DNA of 64,000 nucleotides from Agrobacterium vitis (GTDB taxonomy: Bacteria; Pseudomonadota; Alphaproteobacteria; Rhizobiales; Rhizobiaceae): contig NZ_CP118259.1 in assembly GCF_013337045.2 (NCBI RefSeq), positions 1,240,001 to 1,304,000 of the forward strand. Reading direction: 5' to 3'. Position 1 is the stretch's first letter. Each line of letters begins with the position of its first letter. Below, in pieces: positions 26,044-35,313 of the stretch. Both the position numbers and the translations under genes were made by a program. Under the pieces are notes generated by a model, which was given only the letters and a program-made list of their open reading frames with translations, was not told the DNA's origin and did no database searches.

Positions 26044-26352
26044 TCAATGCAGGATGAATTCGCCTTTCAGCGCTCGCCATTCATTGGCGGCAATCAGTTT
26101 GCGATGCACATAGCGTACCGAATGAAGCGGTCCATCCAGCTTTTCCTGCCAGAATTTCAGAAAGCCGCGCATTTCCGGAAAATCCGGGGCCAGATCGTAA
26201 TTCTGCCAGATGAAGGTTTGCAGCAGGTTTTGGTGATCGGGCATGCGGTAGAGAATTTGCGCTGTGGTCATGCCATAGCCTTTCAGCATCATTTCCATAT
26301 CGGAAGTCATGCCAGATTTATGTGTGTCGTCATTCCTGATGTCAGTGTTCAT
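26044..26352 (-). CDS. Usg family protein
   Basis: A 102-residue protein. After a polar N-terminus it reads MLKGYGMTTAQILYRMPDH, then QTFIWQNYDLAPDFPEM and LDGPLHSVRYVHRKLI, the conserved body of alphaproteobacterial Usg proteins. Their role is not defined to my knowledge. I used the ATG at 26352, which has GAGG 8 bases upstream; an earlier in-frame start adds 13 unsupported residues. Confidence 0.75.
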   Translation of the reverse strand: MNTDIRNDDTHKSGMTSDMEMMLKGYGMTTAQILYRMPDHQNLLQTFIWQNYDLAPDFPEMRGFLKFWQEKLDGPLHSVRYVHRKLIAANEWRALKGEFILH

Positions 26353-26544
26353 GGCAACCTCGTTTCGTTCCCATTCTGATCCCGGCGGCACAGGTTAAAC
26401 CTGCCCGTCGCGCATCGGTTCGTCCGATAGGATGATGGTTCCATGCGAGGCTTAATTGAGGCTTAACAAAACTGTCATAGATGACATTTCAAAATAAAAA
26501 TCATATGGTTAGCAGCGTATCGCCTTGAGTGCTGCCAGGTTTTG

Positions 26545-27375
26545 TCAGCGCTTGAGATGGCGCGTCAGCCGTGTCTCGATGGCGGCCCAGCCATGGCGCA
26601 GGATTTCGACAATGGCGAGATAGAAGATCGCCGCCCAAAGATAGGTCTGGTAGTCGAAGGTGCGCGAGAAGGCGTAGCGGGTCTCGCCCATCATATCGAG
26701 AACGGTGATGATCGACAGAATGGCCGAACCCTTGACCATCAGGATGATTTCATTGCCGTAAGGCCGGAGCGCAACAATCAGCGCTTGCGGCAGGATGATT
26801 TTCCAGAACGTGACGGTGCGCGGCAGACCCAGCGAAGCAGCACCTTCATGCTGGCCGCGTCCAACGCTGCGGATCGCGCCCCGCAGGATCTCTGCCTGAT
26901 AGGCGGCCGTGTTCAGCGACAGTGCCAGCAACCCGCAATACCAGGCATCGCGGAAGAACCACCAGAGACCGACGGCCTCGAATTCCGTCCGGAACCCACC
27001 GAGGCCGTAATACACGAGAAACACCTGCGCCAGCAGCGGCGTACCGCGAAAGACATAGACATAGGCATAGGTCGCGGCGTTGGCCAGACGGTTTTTCGAC
27101 ATCCGGCCAAAGGCGATTGGGATAGAGAGGACCGCGCCTGCGGCAATCGAGATGACGACGATGCTGAGCGTCGTCCCAAGGCCCGAAATAAAACGCGGAC
27201 CGTATTTGACGAATTTATCCTGGTCCCAATTACCGATCATCATCGCCAGCAGGCCAAGGCCAAGCAAAGCCCAGACCAGCAGCAAAGATCCGCCCAATAC
27301 CCGGCCAGGGGTAACGCGATGCTCATGTCTTGGAGGTGCTGGGCGGGGCGGGATCAGTTCGAGGCTGTGGCTCAT
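26545..27375 (-). CDS. Polar amino acid ABC transporter permease (HisM-like)
   Basis: A 276-residue inner-membrane permease with five to six hydrophobic segments. The EAA loop, which contacts the ATPase, reads GAASLGLPRTVTFWKIILPQAL. It is the second permease of the system; its ATG at 27375 overlaps the upstream permease stop (ATGA), so translation is coupled. I see no ATP-binding protein gene on either side. Confidence 0.88.
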   Translation of the reverse strand: MSHSLELIPPRPAPPRHEHRVTPGRVLGGSLLLVWALLGLGLLAMMIGNWDQDKFVKYGPRFISGLGTTLSIVVISIAAGAVLSIPIAFGRMSKNRLANAATYAYVYVFRGTPLLAQVFLVYYGLGGFRTEFEAVGLWWFFRDAWYCGLLALSLNTAAYQAEILRGAIRSVGRGQHEGAASLGLPRTVTFWKIILPQALIVALRPYGNEIILMVKGSAILSIITVLDMMGETRYAFSRTFDYQTYLWAAIFYLAIVEILRHGWAAIETRLTRHLKR

Positions 27376-28175
27376 CGGTTCGCCCCCGACTGTTTCGTCC
27401 AGTTTTCGATATAGCCGACGGCGATGGAGGAGAGGATTGCCAATACCAGATAAAGCGCACAGGCAATCGTATAGAACAGGAAGGCTTCCTTGGTAACACG
27501 GGCGGCAATACCGGTCTGGCGGATAATGTCGGAAAGGCCGATGACAGAGACCAGCGCGGTATCCTTCAAAAGGTTCATCCACAGATTGACGATGCCGGGC
27601 AGGGCGATGCGGATCAATTGCGGCACGATCACCAACAGCATGGTCTTGGTGCGCGACATGCCGATGGCAAAGCCTGCCTCATACTGGCCGGAGGGAATGG
27701 CGCGGAAAGCTGATTGCAACACCTCGGCGCAATAGGACGAAAACACCAGAGCCAGCGCGATCATACCGGCGAAAAAGGCGTTGATTTCAATCCGTTCCTC
27801 AAAGCCCATGGAGGCGAGGACGGACTGAATGAGGATCTGCGAGCCGTAATAGACGATGAACAGCGTCAGGAGTTCGGGCAGGCCGCGAAAGATCGTCGTG
27901 TAGATTGCGGCTGCCTGGCGCAACATGCGCTCGCTGCTTTGGGTGGCAAGGGCAATCAGGAAGCCAATGACCAATCCGAAGGGCAGGGTTGCCGCAGCCA
28001 GTGTGACGGTGACCTTGAAGCCGAAGCCGATTTCATCGCCCCAGCCCGCATCGCCGCAGGCCAGAAGTGTCCCGGATGCAAACCAGGTGAAGATCCCGGC
28101 GCTGCCGCAAAAGGGATCGAAAATCTGCGAAACGAGCGCCCAGAAGGCGTCGAGCGCGGAAGCGAGTCCGCCCAT
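27372..28175 (-). CDS. Polar amino acid ABC transporter permease (HisQ-like)
   Basis: A 267-residue permease of the histidine/lysine/arginine/ornithine transporter type. Hydrophobic segments span most of the protein; the EAA loop is EAGFAIGMSRTKTMLLVIVPQLI. An insertion near the N-terminus (residues 25-50) holds two cysteines (FCGSAG and LLACGDAG). It lies between the binding-protein gene and the second permease, separated from the former by 94 bp with a hairpin. Confidence 0.88.
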   Translation of the reverse strand: MGGLASALDAFWALVSQIFDPFCGSAGIFTWFASGTLLACGDAGWGDEIGFGFKVTVTLAAATLPFGLVIGFLIALATQSSERMLRQAAAIYTTIFRGLPELLTLFIVYYGSQILIQSVLASMGFEERIEINAFFAGMIALALVFSSYCAEVLQSAFRAIPSGQYEAGFAIGMSRTKTMLLVIVPQLIRIALPGIVNLWMNLLKDTALVSVIGLSDIIRQTGIAARVTKEAFLFYTIACALYLVLAILSSIAVGYIENWTKQSGANR

Positions 28176-28227
28176 TTAGCCAATTCCCCTTGCGGTCTTT
28201 GCCGCATGTTTTTGCTTTGTCTGTTAT

Positions 28228-28255
28228 GCGTGATCCGGGTAGCCCCGGATCACGC
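28228..28255. other. Intercistronic hairpin after the binding-protein gene
   Basis: GCGTGATCCGGG (28228-28239) and CCCGGATCACGC (28244-28255) make a perfect 12-bp stem with a 4-nt loop and no T-run. In this position such stems commonly protect the upstream mRNA, giving more binding protein than permease. Confidence 0.75.
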
Positions 28256-28269
28256 CGTCTTAAACCGAT

Positions 28270-29046
28270 TTATTTGTCGCCGTAAACGTCAAAATCGAAA
28301 TATTTGGCATTGATCTTCTGGTAGGTGCCATTGGCGCGAATGGCGGCGATGGCCTTGGTAAAGCGGTCAGCCAGAGCGGTTTCGCCCTTGCGAACGGCAA
28401 TGCCTGCACCCTCGCCATTGATAACCGGATCGATCGGCAGTGGCGTCAGGATCTTGCAGCAGGTGCCTGCATCGCTCTTGACCCATTGCGTCAGCACCAC
28501 GACATCATCGATGACAGCATCGATACGGCCGTTGGTGATGTCCAGCTTATATTCGTCGGCTGTCGGGTAAAGCTTCAGCTGCGAATCAGGCATATGCTTT
28601 TCGGCATAATTGGCATGGGAGGTGGAGGTTTGCGCACCGATGGTCTTGCCTTTCAGGTCTTCGACGCTCTTGGCAGGCGAATCCTTCGGCACGGCGATGG
28701 CTGGAGGGGTGTTGTAGTATTTCTTTGAGAAATCCACTTTTTCCAGACGCTCTGGGGTGATCGACATCGAGGCGACGATGGCGTCGAATTTCTTGGCCTG
28801 CAAGGCCGGGATGATACCGTCCCAATCATTGGTCTTGAAGGTGCAGGTCACCTTCATTTCTTCGCAAAGCGCCTTGGCGATATCGATGTCGAAGCCGGTC
28901 AGCGAGCCGTCGGCTTCCAGGCTGTTGAAGGGCGGATAGGCACCTTCCGTGCCGATAACGAGCTTTTCTTCAGCCAAGGCGCCACCGGCAAACAATGACA
29001 GGGCGGTAAGGGAGGCGGCGGCCAGAAAACGGGTCGAGATACGCAT
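28270..29046 (-). CDS. Periplasmic lysine/arginine/ornithine/histidine-type binding protein
   Basis: A 258-residue solute-binding protein with a signal peptide (cut near GALA-EE at 25). The family sequence starts EKLVIGTEGAYPPFN, followed by LTGFDIDIAKALCEEMKVTC, and the ligand-binding loop EKVDFSKKYYNTP. Three to four cysteines (LCEEMKVTC; GTCC) match the disulfide pattern of the HisJ/ArgT class. The ATG at 29046 follows AGAGGATCTC. It heads the operon binding protein, permease Q, permease M. Likely ligand: a basic amino acid or opine, not provable here. Confidence 0.88.
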   Translation of the reverse strand: MRISTRFLAAASLTALSLFAGGALAEEKLVIGTEGAYPPFNSLEADGSLTGFDIDIAKALCEEMKVTCTFKTNDWDGIIPALQAKKFDAIVASMSITPERLEKVDFSKKYYNTPPAIAVPKDSPAKSVEDLKGKTIGAQTSTSHANYAEKHMPDSQLKLYPTADEYKLDITNGRIDAVIDDVVVLTQWVKSDAGTCCKILTPLPIDPVINGEGAGIAVRKGETALADRFTKAIAAIRANGTYQKINAKYFDFDVYGDK

Positions 29047-29334
29047 GAGATCCTCTCTGTTGGTTGCCATGCGGGATGGGAATGTCCCGCTGGCGCAGGC
29101 ACCGGCCATTTCTTTGAATTTTCGCCGGAACGTTTCGCCAGTTTTTCCGTTTTTGCGGAAATTGCAACTGCTAATGCTCGCCACCCCCTGCCTGATGTCG
29201 TGAACATGTCATTCACCCTTCGTTCATTCCAACCCAGCCATCTTCCTGCCTAGAATCCGGCGTGTAAAAGCGCGTCGTTAAAGAATCGAATTCAAGAACA
29301 ACGAGGCAAAATGCCTCAACTGCGAGGAAAACCC

Positions 29335-31896
29335 ATGGCAGTACAATCCAGGATAACGGCATCGGTGCTTATTGCACTTGCAAATCTCGTTGCCGCACCA
29401 TCCTTTGCCGCCTCTTATACTTCCGACAATCTCGCACCAAGCCAGGATATTGCCGGCCGGATGCGGGCGATGTCGGCTGGCACGACACTTGACGGTCACG
29501 GCATCGTGCTGATGGCCCAGGCCGAGCCTCCGCCGGAAGAGCTGCCGAAGCAGAAAAAGAAGGGGCCGCCGGAAGAGGGAAAGCCCGGCGAAGAGCGCCC
29601 GCCTGAGGCACCGAGACCGCCGAAGGAAGACAAGCGCCCTGAGGCGCCACCCGCCCGTAGTGAAGCAGCCCCGCCTGCCCGTGTAGAAGCACCTGCCCGG
29701 GAAGAAGCGCCTGCTCAGCAGTCCAGGCCAAAGCCTCCGGCTGGAATGGAAGCGCCTTCCGCCGAGCCGCCACAGCAGAAAAAACATGAAAAGCCGATGG
29801 AGCCAGCGTTAGAGCCACAAAAGGCTCCCCCGCCACCGAAAATGGAGCCGCCGAAAATGGCGGAGCCTCCAGCTGAACCGCAAGAAAAGCCGGTGAAGCC
29901 GAAGAAGAACGAAGCTCAGCCGCCTATGCCTCCTGCCGGTGAGCCGAAAGGTGCGCCGATGCGGCCTGTTGGTGATCGTACGATTGCACGGCAACCGGGT
30001 ACGCCCCAGCCTGGAATGCCTAAGGGCGAGGTGCAGCCCGTGAAACCGGAAGACCAGAGACCGGCTGGCAAGAAGCCCGTTCCAAACCCTGCTGCTCAAA
30101 ATCCTGCTGAACAAGATCCGGCTGGAAAAGTCCCGGAAGGTCAGAAGCGTCCAAATCCGCAAGCGGAAGGTCAAGCCCCAGCAGGCCAACCGCAAAGGCC
30201 GCAAGCTCCGCGGCCAGCCGAACCGGAACCCCAAGCCAAGCCCGAACCTAAAACGGCGCCTGAATCCCAAGTAAAGCCTACTGCGCCTAACGCGCCCGCA
30301 GAGCCCCCGGCTGGGAAGCCGCCAGCGCCTCCGGTAGCTGAGCCGCCGTTGCCGGGCGGGCCAAAGCCGCCTGCCGAGGCACCGGGCGCACCGAAGGCAC
30401 CGCAGCCGCCCGTTCAGCCTGCCGCACCACGCGCCGATGCTCCCATGCCACCACCGCCCGGTCCCGGAAATGACGAGGCGGGAAAGCCTCGCCCGGCTCT
30501 GTTGCCGCCAATGAACGCCACACAGTCTCGCGAGCAGGGCGGTCTTCCTGGTCAGGGTGGAAAGGGCGGGGCTCCTGGTCAGGGTGGTCAAGCCGGACAG
30601 AATGGCCAGCCGGGCCAACCCGGTCGTCCGGGAGCGCCTGGCGATGCCGTGAGCGATCAGCAATTGCGCCCGCAATTGCCGCCGCAGGAACAGGCACCGT
30701 TTACGCCGAAAGAATTGCAACGGTTGCGGGCTTTGGCCGACAAGCCGTCGCAGACCGATGAAACCATCATCCTGCCGGTGGATCGCGGTGCGCCCGTGCT
30801 CGACAGCGATAAGGACAATAATTGGCGTCGCGGCATGTCCGAAGATCAGTTGCGCCGTCTGCGTCAGCAGGCCGATGACCAGGATCGCTATGCAATTCCT
30901 GAAAGCGATGCCCAGGCCCAGCAGGACTATTACGGCAACCGTCCGCGCCCGGGGATCCGCATTGAATCCATCGATCAATATCAGGGCCGCCGTCTGCGCG
31001 ATCAGCCGCAATTCACCTATCCCGACGATGTCATCGTCGAACGCAGCTTCGACGATGACCGCGAGGTGATGGATTATGGTGGCCAGATCGTCATCCGCAG
31101 CGACGACAACCGCCGTTTTGCTCAATATGGCCGCCCGCCGGTCTATGAACAGGTGGATCACCAGCGTGTTCGCATCACTGTCTTCAAGGAAAACGGGGAT
31201 CGAATCGTCAGCCTGCGCAATCGCTATGGCCAGTTGATCCAGCGGTCGCGAATCGATGCCAATGGCCAGGAATATGTGCTATTCTACTCGCCAGATCTCT
31301 ATGGTGCCGACGACGACCGCCGGGTTGTCTACCGTGATCCGGGTGCGGACCTGCCGCCCATGCGCCTGCGTGTGCCGCTCAATGACTATATTATTGACGT
31401 CGGCAGTTCGCCCGACCGCGATTATTACAAGTTCATGGAGCAGCCGCCGGTAGAGCCCGTCGAGCGTGTCTATACCATCGACGAGGTTCGCAACTCCGCC
31501 CGTATCCGCGATAAGATGCGCCGCATCGACCTCGATACCGTGACGTTTGCGACTGGTAGCGCCGATATTTCCATGAACCAGGCCGGTACCTTGAAGAAGG
31601 TCGCGGATGCCATCGTGCGGGTGTTGAAGGACGATCCGGGCGAAACCTTCTTGATCGAGGGCCATACCGATGCCGTCGGGTCTGCTGAGTCAAACCTGGT
31701 GCTTTCGGATCGCAGAGCCGAATCGGTCGCCAATGTCCTCACCCAGGTTTACGGCATTCCGCCAGAAAACATGATCACCCAGGGCTATGGCGAGCAGTTC
31801 CTTAAGGTGATGACCTATGGGCCGGAACAGCAGAACCGGCGCGTCACCGTCCGCCGTGTCACGCCGCTGGTGCGGCCGGTGCAGGCGGCCCGCTGA
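29335..31896 (+). CDS. Proline-rich OmpA-family outer membrane protein with a collagen-like tract
   Basis: An 853-residue secreted protein. A signal peptide (cut near SFA-AS at 25) is followed by about 380 residues very rich in Pro, Glu, Lys, Ala and Gln, certainly disordered. A perfect Gly-X-Y run of 12 triplets lies at residues 403-438. Then a mixed beta segment (about 500-730) and a C-terminal OmpA peptidoglycan-binding domain (735-845: LDTVTFATGSADISMNQAG, EGHTDAVGS, NLVLSDRRAESV, GYGEQF). The protein probably anchors to peptidoglycan and spans the periplasm or surface through the flexible part. GAGG lies 7 bases before the ATG at 29335; the ATG at 29311 is also possible. Confidence 0.85.
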   Translation: MAVQSRITASVLIALANLVAAPSFAASYTSDNLAPSQDIAGRMRAMSAGTTLDGHGIVLMAQAEPPPEELPKQKKKGPPEEGKPGEERPPEAPRPPKEDKRPEAPPARSEAAPPARVEAPAREEAPAQQSRPKPPAGMEAPSAEPPQQKKHEKPMEPALEPQKAPPPPKMEPPKMAEPPAEPQEKPVKPKKNEAQPPMPPAGEPKGAPMRPVGDRTIARQPGTPQPGMPKGEVQPVKPEDQRPAGKKPVPNPAAQNPAEQDPAGKVPEGQKRPNPQAEGQAPAGQPQRPQAPRPAEPEPQAKPEPKTAPESQVKPTAPNAPAEPPAGKPPAPPVAEPPLPGGPKPPAEAPGAPKAPQPPVQPAAPRADAPMPPPPGPGNDEAGKPRPALLPPMNATQSREQGGLPGQGGKGGAPGQGGQAGQNGQPGQPGRPGAPGDAVSDQQLRPQLPPQEQAPFTPKELQRLRALADKPSQTDETIILPVDRGAPVLDSDKDNNWRRGMSEDQLRRLRQQADDQDRYAIPESDAQAQQDYYGNRPRPGIRIESIDQYQGRRLRDQPQFTYPDDVIVERSFDDDREVMDYGGQIVIRSDDNRRFAQYGRPPVYEQVDHQRVRITVFKENGDRIVSLRNRYGQLIQRSRIDANGQEYVLFYSPDLYGADDDRRVVYRDPGADLPPMRLRVPLNDYIIDVGSSPDRDYYKFMEQPPVEPVERVYTIDEVRNSARIRDKMRRIDLDTVTFATGSADISMNQAGTLKKVADAIVRVLKDDPGETFLIEGHTDAVGSAESNLVLSDRRAESVANVLTQVYGIPPENMITQGYGEQFLKVMTYGPEQQNRRVTVRRVTPLVRPVQAAR
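30541..30648 (+). repeat. Collagen-like Gly-X-Y coding repeat
   Basis: Twelve consecutive G-X-Y triplets inside the OmpA-family gene, starting GLP-GQG-GKG-GAP-GQG and ending GRP-GAP-GDA. The codons vary between repeats, so it is not a simple DNA tandem array. Confidence 0.85.
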
Positions 31897-31915
31897 TAAA
31901 GCTGAGATATCTGAC

Positions 31916-31946
31916 ATGCCGCCGGATTGATCCGGCGGCATTTTTA
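31916..31946. terminator. Bidirectional terminator between OmpA-family gene and mobB
   Basis: ATGCCGCCGGAT (31916-31927) and ATCCGGCGGCAT (31930-31941) form a 12-bp stem with a 2-nt apex, followed by TTTTTAATT. It reaches the last codons of the convergent mobB gene. Confidence 0.88.
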
Positions 31947-32471
31947 ATTGCACAGACCTGTAGCCGAGGCGATGAAATCGGCAATCGCTATCGTGTCGTC
32001 GAGATCGAAGACCGGCAGGTCTGTGTCGGGGATCTGATGATCGGCAGCGATGGCGATGATATGCGGATCATCAGGGGCAAGCGGCGCGCCGTTCTTTGCG
32101 TCCAGACGCCGCGCCTCGATTTTCGGGATTGCCTCGCGTTTATAGCCTTCGATCAGCACCAGATCGCAGGGAGATAGCCGAGACAAAATTTCATCGAGGC
32201 TTGGCTCCGGGCTTCCCCGCAGTTCATGCATGATGGCAAAGCGCGTGCCGGAGACGATAGCGACTTCCGCCGCACCGGCCTGACGGTGCCGGTAGCTATC
32301 GGCGCCGGGCTTATCGATGTCAAAATCATGATGGGCGTGTTTGATCGTAGAAATCCTGAAGCCACGCTGCGTAAGTTCGGCAACCAGCCGCTCGGTCAGC
32401 CCCGTCTTGCCGGAATTCTTCCAGCCGGAAATGCCGAATACCTTGTGAGGGACGCGATCATTGGATGTCAT
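31944..32471 (-). CDS. mobB: Molybdopterin-guanine dinucleotide biosynthesis protein MobB
   Basis: A 175-residue P-loop GTP-binding protein that helps MobA attach GMP to molybdopterin. The P-loop is GWKNSGKTGL near residue 16. TIKHAHHDFDIDKPGADSYRHRQAGA is the MobB family signature, and LVLIEGYKREAIPKIE follows. It overlaps the 3' end of mobA by 14 bp, so the two are translationally linked. Confidence 0.92.
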   Translation of the reverse strand: MTSNDRVPHKVFGISGWKNSGKTGLTERLVAELTQRGFRISTIKHAHHDFDIDKPGADSYRHRQAGAAEVAIVSGTRFAIMHELRGSPEPSLDEILSRLSPCDLVLIEGYKREAIPKIEARRLDAKNGAPLAPDDPHIIAIAADHQIPDTDLPVFDLDDTIAIADFIASATGLCN

Positions 32472-33099
32472 GAGACAGGGCCTTTAGATAGATTTCCGCT
32501 CGGGCCAGATCATCCGGGCTGTTGACGTTGAAAAATGGATCGAGTGGACCATGCGCCGTATCAATCGCCTGAAACTCGACCTCTATACACACCTGTTTCC
32601 CAAGGAAGAGCATAAGTTTGCGATTATCTGGCGCACTCAGCCAGTCCTCGATTGTTTCTTTCAACGCGACCGGCCAGAGACCGACGACCGGATGAACCCG
32701 TCCGAGTGAACGCGCCAGCACGATGGTTTTTTCGTCCGCTGTCACGGACAGTAGACGCTGCACCAGATCTGCCGGAAGGAAGGGCGTATCGATGGGCGCG
32801 ACCAGCACATGGCTGGAGGATGAGACCTGCCGTACAAACTCCATGGCGGTGGCAATGCCCGCCAACGGCCCGGCGTAACCGGTGATCCCATCATCGATCA
32901 GTGGCAGGCGGGTGTTGAGGGTCGGATCGTTGCTGTTGACGGCGAGGTTGCCGACCTGTGGTGACAGCCGGTTGGCCACATGGTCCAGCAGGGTAAGGCC
33001 TGCCAGCATAGTGGTTGCCTTATCCGCGCCCATGCGGCGCGACAGTCCACCAGCCAGAATGACGCCGGGAAGGTCGGTTGGTGTTGCAGGTGGTGCCAT
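32458..33099 (-). CDS. mobA: Molybdenum cofactor guanylyltransferase MobA
   Basis: A 213-residue nucleotidyltransferase that transfers GMP from GTP to molybdopterin. The nucleotide-binding signature is GVILAGGLSRRMGADKA near the N-terminus, then DDGITGYAGPLAGI and VAPIDTPFLPADLV (metal-binding Asp). A C-terminal FFNVNSPDDLARAE matches the family. The ATG at 33099 was chosen; a TTG at 33117 overlaps the upstream gene's stop and is possible. mobA-mobB follow an EamA-family gene on the same strand. Confidence 0.92.
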   Translation of the reverse strand: MAPPATPTDLPGVILAGGLSRRMGADKATTMLAGLTLLDHVANRLSPQVGNLAVNSNDPTLNTRLPLIDDGITGYAGPLAGIATAMEFVRQVSSSSHVLVAPIDTPFLPADLVQRLLSVTADEKTIVLARSLGRVHPVVGLWPVALKETIEDWLSAPDNRKLMLFLGKQVCIEVEFQAIDTAHGPLDPFFNVNSPDDLARAEIYLKALSHDIQ

Positions 33100-33113
33100 G
33101 GCGCGCTCTTGGC

Positions 33114-34007
33114 TCAAGCTGCCAGCGCGCTGGCATCGCGGATTTTCCGCAGCCGTTCACGGTGGAACGTATAAAGACCCGATCCGACCACAACGGCCAT
33201 GCCCAGCAGCATCCAGGGGTCTGGCCATTCATGAAACACCAAAATGCCAAGGCCGATGGCCCAGAGTAGGCCCGAATAGCGGAAGGGCGCGATGAAGGAA
33301 ATGTCTGCGGTACGCATGGCGAGAATGATGCATTGATAGCCAATGAACATCAAGATAGCGGCACAGATCAGCACCCCAAAAGACGGGAGGGATAGCGGCT
33401 GCCAGCCACCCTGGAACGGAATGAGCGCGGCGCCAGCCAGCGCGTTGCCAGCGGCAGTCATCAGGGTGATGACGATGGAAGGCGTTGCCCTGTCGATCCG
33501 TGTGGTCACCAGATCACGGGTGGCGGCGAAAAACACGCTGCCCAGCACGTAGATCGCCGACAGGGTAAAGCCTTCCGGACCGGGCCGGATGATGATCATC
33601 ACTCCGATAAAGCCAGCGATAATGGCAAGCCAGCGTCGCCAGCCGACCGGCTCTCGCAGAAACACCGCAGCACCAAGCGTGACGGCCAGCGGCAGCGATT
33701 GCAGGATAGATGCAGCATTGGCAAGCGGGATGGCAGACAGTGCCGTGAGATAGGTGATCGAGGCCAGAATCTCACACAGCACGCGGGTCATGATCAGCGG
33801 ATTGCCGAGCAGTTTGGGGGAGATCACGGCGCGGGACTGACGAGCGATGAAATAGACCAGAAGCGTGGTCAGCGCCCCGCGCACCAGCATGACCTGCCCG
33901 ACGCTCATCACTTCGGTCAGCGATTTCGACAGGGCGTCGTTGATGGTGAAGCCGGCCATGGCCGCAGCCATGAACATCGCGCCCTTCATATTTCGGGTCA
34001 GCACCAT
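33114..34007 (-). CDS. EamA (DMT) family transporter
   Basis: About 297 residues with ten hydrophobic segments arranged as two EamA repeats, a drug/metabolite transporter of the inner membrane. The second repeat starts around FTLSAIYVLGSVFFAATRDL. It is inserted between moaA and mobA with its stop overlapping the possible mobA start, so it is probably co-transcribed with the Mo-cofactor genes. A link to the cofactor is only positional. The start is unsure: ATG 34007 or TTG 34025, neither with a good ribosome site. Confidence 0.85.
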   Translation of the reverse strand: MVLTRNMKGAMFMAAAMAGFTINDALSKSLTEVMSVGQVMLVRGALTTLLVYFIARQSRAVISPKLLGNPLIMTRVLCEILASITYLTALSAIPLANAASILQSLPLAVTLGAAVFLREPVGWRRWLAIIAGFIGVMIIIRPGPEGFTLSAIYVLGSVFFAATRDLVTTRIDRATPSIVITLMTAAGNALAGAALIPFQGGWQPLSLPSFGVLICAAILMFIGYQCIILAMRTADISFIAPFRYSGLLWAIGLGILVFHEWPDPWMLLGMAVVVGSGLYTFHRERLRKIRDASALAA

Positions 34008-34109
34008 CGCGTAAAAGCTTTCCAAACAGTCCGCCCGGACAGATCGCCCGGGCTTGGATGCGGTGTTCTATCCAGAAAACCAATAGATGCAAAGGTTTGA
34101 AAATACCTG

Positions 34110-35213
34110 TTAACCGCCGGTGACGCTCATATGGCGCGATACGGCGGGGCGACGGGTGGTGCGGTCGATGATGAAATCATGGCCCTTGGGCTTGCGCAGG
34201 ATCGCCTCGTCGATTGCCGCAGCCAGCAGCGCGTCATCCTCGCTGGCCCGCAAGGCGGCCCGAAGATCGGCCGCATCGTTCTGCCCGAGACACATATAGA
34301 GCGTGCCGGTGCAGGTAAGGCGAACGCGGTTGCAGCTCTCGCAGAAATTATGGGTGAGGGGGGTGATCAGCCCCAGCCTTCCGCCAGTTTCCTCGACGCG
34401 GAGATAACGGGCAGGGCCGCCGGTCTGATAATCGAGATCTTGAAGGGTGAAATGTTCTGCCAATCCTTGCCGAACCTCGGAAAGCGGCAAATAGCGGTCG
34501 GTGCGGTCTTCGTCGATCTCGCCCATCGGCATGGTTTCAATCAGCGTCAGATCCATGCCCCGGCCATGGGCAAAGCGCATCAGATCGGGAAGTTCATCCT
34601 CGTTGAAACCTTTGAGCGCAACCGCATTGATCTTGATGTGAATGCCAGCCGCCTGGGCCGCATCGATACCTTTCATGACCTGGGAGAGATCGCCCCAGCG
34701 GGTGATGGTGCGGAATTTCTGCGCGTCCAGCGTATCCAGCGAGACATTGATGCGGCGCACTCCCGCGTCGGCCAGTTCGGCTGCGTGGCGGGCGAGCTGC
34801 GACCCATTGGTGGTCAGCGTCAGTTCCTCAAGCGCGCCGCTTTGCAAGTGACGTGACAGGCTGCGGACCAGGAACATGATGTTCTTGCGCACCAGCGGCT
34901 CACCACCGGTCAGGCGTAGCTTGCGCACGCCCTTGGCGATGAAGGCACTACAGAGCCGGTCCAGTTCCTCCAGTGTCAGCAGGTCCTTTTTCGGCAAAAA
35001 GGTCATGTTTTCCGCCATGCAATAGGTGCAGCGGAAATCGCACCGATCTGTCACCGATACCCGCAGATAGGTCACGGCCCGACCGAAGGGATCGATCATT
35101 TTGTCTGGTATCTGCGCTGGCTGTAGACCGGTATGGGCCTGCAAGGTCTGATTTTCCTGCAAGTTTGGCGCCGGCTGGTGCAGGCGGGGGGCATAATCCA
35201 AGCGAACCTCCAT
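34110..35213 (-). CDS. moaA: GTP 3',8-cyclase MoaA
   Basis: A 367-residue radical-SAM enzyme for the first step of molybdenum cofactor synthesis. The N-terminal cluster motif is C58-x3-C62-x2-C65 (CDFRCTYC). The C-terminal cluster motif is [14 protein letters not shown]...C. The protein ends in SVTGG, whose Gly-Gly tail is required in this family. The first 38 residues are beyond the usual start. A TTG at 35201 with GGAGG 5 bases upstream and an internal ATG at residue 39 are alternatives. Followed by the EamA gene, mobA and mobB on the same strand. Confidence 0.93.
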   Translation of the reverse strand: MEVRLDYAPRLHQPAPNLQENQTLQAHTGLQPAQIPDKMIDPFGRAVTYLRVSVTDRCDFRCTYCMAENMTFLPKKDLLTLEELDRLCSAFIAKGVRKLRLTGGEPLVRKNIMFLVRSLSRHLQSGALEELTLTTNGSQLARHAAELADAGVRRINVSLDTLDAQKFRTITRWGDLSQVMKGIDAAQAAGIHIKINAVALKGFNEDELPDLMRFAHGRGMDLTLIETMPMGEIDEDRTDRYLPLSEVRQGLAEHFTLQDLDYQTGGPARYLRVEETGGRLGLITPLTHNFCESCNRVRLTCTGTLYMCLGQNDAADLRAALRASEDDALLAAAIDEAILRKPKGHDFIIDRTTRRPAVSRHMSVTGG

Positions 35214-35313
35214 GATTGCTTACTAATCTGGTGCGCGCATTGCGATCCGTCAAGCAAGGCAACAGGCTGGACGACTGGAATAAGTTGGATCGGACTGAAT
35301 CGGGTGATACAGC

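Noticed and set aside
26353..26544. AT-rich gap between usg and the ABC permease gene
   Set aside because: Checked for a tRNA, riboswitch or small gene; nothing convincing was seen.
29809..31161. 450-codon minus-strand frame inside the OmpA-family gene
   Set aside because: It is the antisense of the proline-rich coding region; its Arg/Leu-rich product is a composition artefact.
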